Of a stretch of DNA of 5,713 nt, positions 4,578 through 5,713 are shown one piece after another (the first letter of the stretch is position 1; each line of letters opens with the position of its first letter). A model generated the notes under the pieces. It saw only the letters and a program-made list of their open reading frames with translations. It made no database searches and had not been told where the DNA came from. The stretch spans positions 1 to 5,713 of the forward strand of contig URUW01000120.1 in assembly GCA_900551205.1 (NCBI GenBank), given 5' to 3'. The position numbers and the translations under genes are program-made. Source of the DNA: an uncultured Collinsella sp. (GTDB taxonomy: Bacteria > Actinomycetota > Coriobacteriia > Coriobacteriales > Coriobacteriaceae).

Positions 4578-5713
4578 ATGTGCAATGTTTCGCTCAACGG
4601 TACGCAGCCGACCGATGCCTCTATCCGTGTCCTGCGTGCGCTTGAGGCAGCAGGTCTTGAGGCTTGGTACGTGGGTGGTTGGGTACGTGATGCGCTGATG
4701 GGATGCCCCAGCCACGATGTCGACATGTGCTGCAGCGGCCTGTGGCTGGAGTCCAAGGCGGCACTCGAGGCCGCCGGCATTGCGGTAGTTGAGTCGGGCA
4801 TTAAATTTGGCGGCATTACGGCTATTTGCGATGGCGAGCGCATTGAGGTCACCACCTATCGCCTGGACGGCTTCTATACCGACGGTCGTCATCCTCAGAG
4901 TGTGGAGCGCGCCGCTTCGCTTGAGGACGATCTGGCGCGCCGCGACTTTACCGTCAATGCCATGGCGTGGCATCCCGAGCGCGGCCTTGTCGACCGCTAC
5001 GATGGCCAGGGCGACCTAGACCGCAAGCTGATTCGTGCCGTCGGAGATCCCAAGCGCCGCTTTAACGAGGATGCCCTGCGCATGTTGCGTGCGGTGCGTT
5101 TTGCCTGCCGCCTGGACTTTGTGATTGAGCCCGAGACCAAGTGTGCCCTTGCCGAGTGCGCGCCGCTGCTCGATGCCGTGGCGCGCGAGCGCGTGGGTAT
5201 TGAGCTCGAGGGCATTCTATCGACCGGCCACGGGGGAGACGCGATGCTGCGCTACCCCGAGCTCATCTGCGCCGCCGTGCCCGAGCTTGCGCCGGCTCGT
5301 GGGTTTGACCAGCGCAGTGTCTATCATGCGTTTAACGTCTACGAACATATCGCCCGCGTGCTGATGGTGGCAGGGGAGCTGGCGCTGTGCGATGGCGTGG
5401 CGCCTTCGCCGAGCTTAATGTGGGCAGCGTTTTTGCATGACGTCTCCAAGCCCGATTGCTTTACGGTCGATCACGCCGGCAGCGGCCACTTCTACGGTCA
5501 TCCCGAGCTCGGCGCCAAGAAGGCGCGCGTCATTATGGATCGCCTGGCGCTCTCGCACGATTTGGTGCGCGATGTGTGCCTGCTCATCAAATACCATGAC
5601 AAGCCGCTGCGCCCCGAGCGCTCCTGCCTGCTCAATATGATGCGCGCGCTTTCGGGCGAGGGCGTCGACACGCCGCGTCTGATGGACGAGCTCATGGATC
5701 TTAAGCGTGCTGA
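4578..5713 (+). CDS. cca: CCA tRNA nucleotidyltransferase with HD domain (3' end beyond window)
   Basis: Class II nucleotidyltransferase that builds or repairs the CCA end of tRNAs from CTP and ATP. The first 378 residues are present and the frame is open at the right edge. Visible in order are GGWVRD (33-38) and the metal-binding DVD (Asp47, Asp49); the flexible-loop region with RLDGFYTDGRHP (95-106), typical of full CCA-adding rather than CC-adding enzymes; RRDFTVNAMA (121-130); and the nucleotide-selecting EDALR (164-168) in RFNEDALRMLRAVRFA. An HD phosphohydrolase-type domain follows (about 245-345), with His250, His287-Asp288, His308 and His340 as likely metal ligands. Its motif reads HDVSKP where HD-I/V-GKP is usual. 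The start ATG 4578 has AGGAGG (4564-4569) at 8-nt spacing. The gene appears to be transcribed alone or with downstream genes. A poly(A) polymerase is the main alternative, less likely given the loop. Confidence 0.93.
   Translation, partial: MCNVSLNGTQPTDASIRVLRALEAAGLEAWYVGGWVRDALMGCPSHDVDMCCSGLWLESKAALEAAGIAVVESGIKFGGITAICDGERIEVTTYRLDGFYTDGRHPQSVERAASLEDDLARRDFTVNAMAWHPERGLVDRYDGQGDLDRKLIRAVGDPKRRFNEDALRMLRAVRFACRLDFVIEPETKCALAECAPLLDAVARERVGIELEGILSTGHGGDAMLRYPELICAAVPELAPARGFDQRSVYHAFNVYEHIARVLMVAGELALCDGVAPSPSLMWAAFLHDVSKPDCFTVDHAGSGHFYGHPELGAKKARVIMDRLALSHDLVRDVCLLIKYHDKPLRPERSCLLNMMRALSGEGVDTPRLMDELMDLKRA

Overview
The window looks like chromosomal DNA from a GC-rich Gram-positive gut bacterium. 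A Coriobacteriia/Collinsella-like actinomycete is my best guess. It rests on the heavy use of GAG, GTC, CTC and GCC codons, on protein flavour, and on Firmicute-like PTS proteins in a high-GC background. This is inference from reading alone, not from a search. All genes lie on the + strand, and about 88% of the window is coding.

Layout: 1-184 is a non-coding leader with an AT-rich promoter-like patch and a structured 5' UTR. It is followed by HPr (ptsH, 185-448), then a 127-nt gap with a terminator-like hairpin, then Enzyme I of the PTS (ptsI, 576-2285). A 74-nt gap holding a strong hairpin without a T-run separates ptsI from a PfkB-family sugar-phosphate kinase of the 1-phosphofructokinase (FruK/LacC) type (2360-3292). 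A strong intrinsic terminator (3321-3354) closes that unit. A second, paralogous kinase of exactly the same length, 310 aa (3481-4413), follows with its own likely promoter and terminator (4447-4483). The last gene starts at 4578 and runs off the right edge. It encodes a class II CCA tRNA nucleotidyltransferase carrying an HD domain.

How the genes work together: Enzyme I takes phosphate from PEP and passes it to His15 of HPr, which feeds the sugar-specific EIIA/EIIB proteins (not in this window). The adjacent kinases would phosphorylate the resulting sugar phosphate (fructose-1-P to fructose-1,6-bisphosphate, or a related ketohexose phosphate such as tagatose-6-P), linking PTS uptake to glycolysis. 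The cca gene is a housekeeping neighbour and is functionally unrelated.

I see no mobile element, CRISPR array, tRNA/rRNA or obviously new multi-gene system. The most interesting signals are regulatory and enzymatic. First, the ptsH leader can form two mutually exclusive hairpins, one of which buries the ribosome binding site in an exact 8-bp stem. Second, there are intercistronic hairpins in the pts unit. Third, both tandem kinases carry unusual substitutions in the PfkB signature motifs (NGKG, CAGD).
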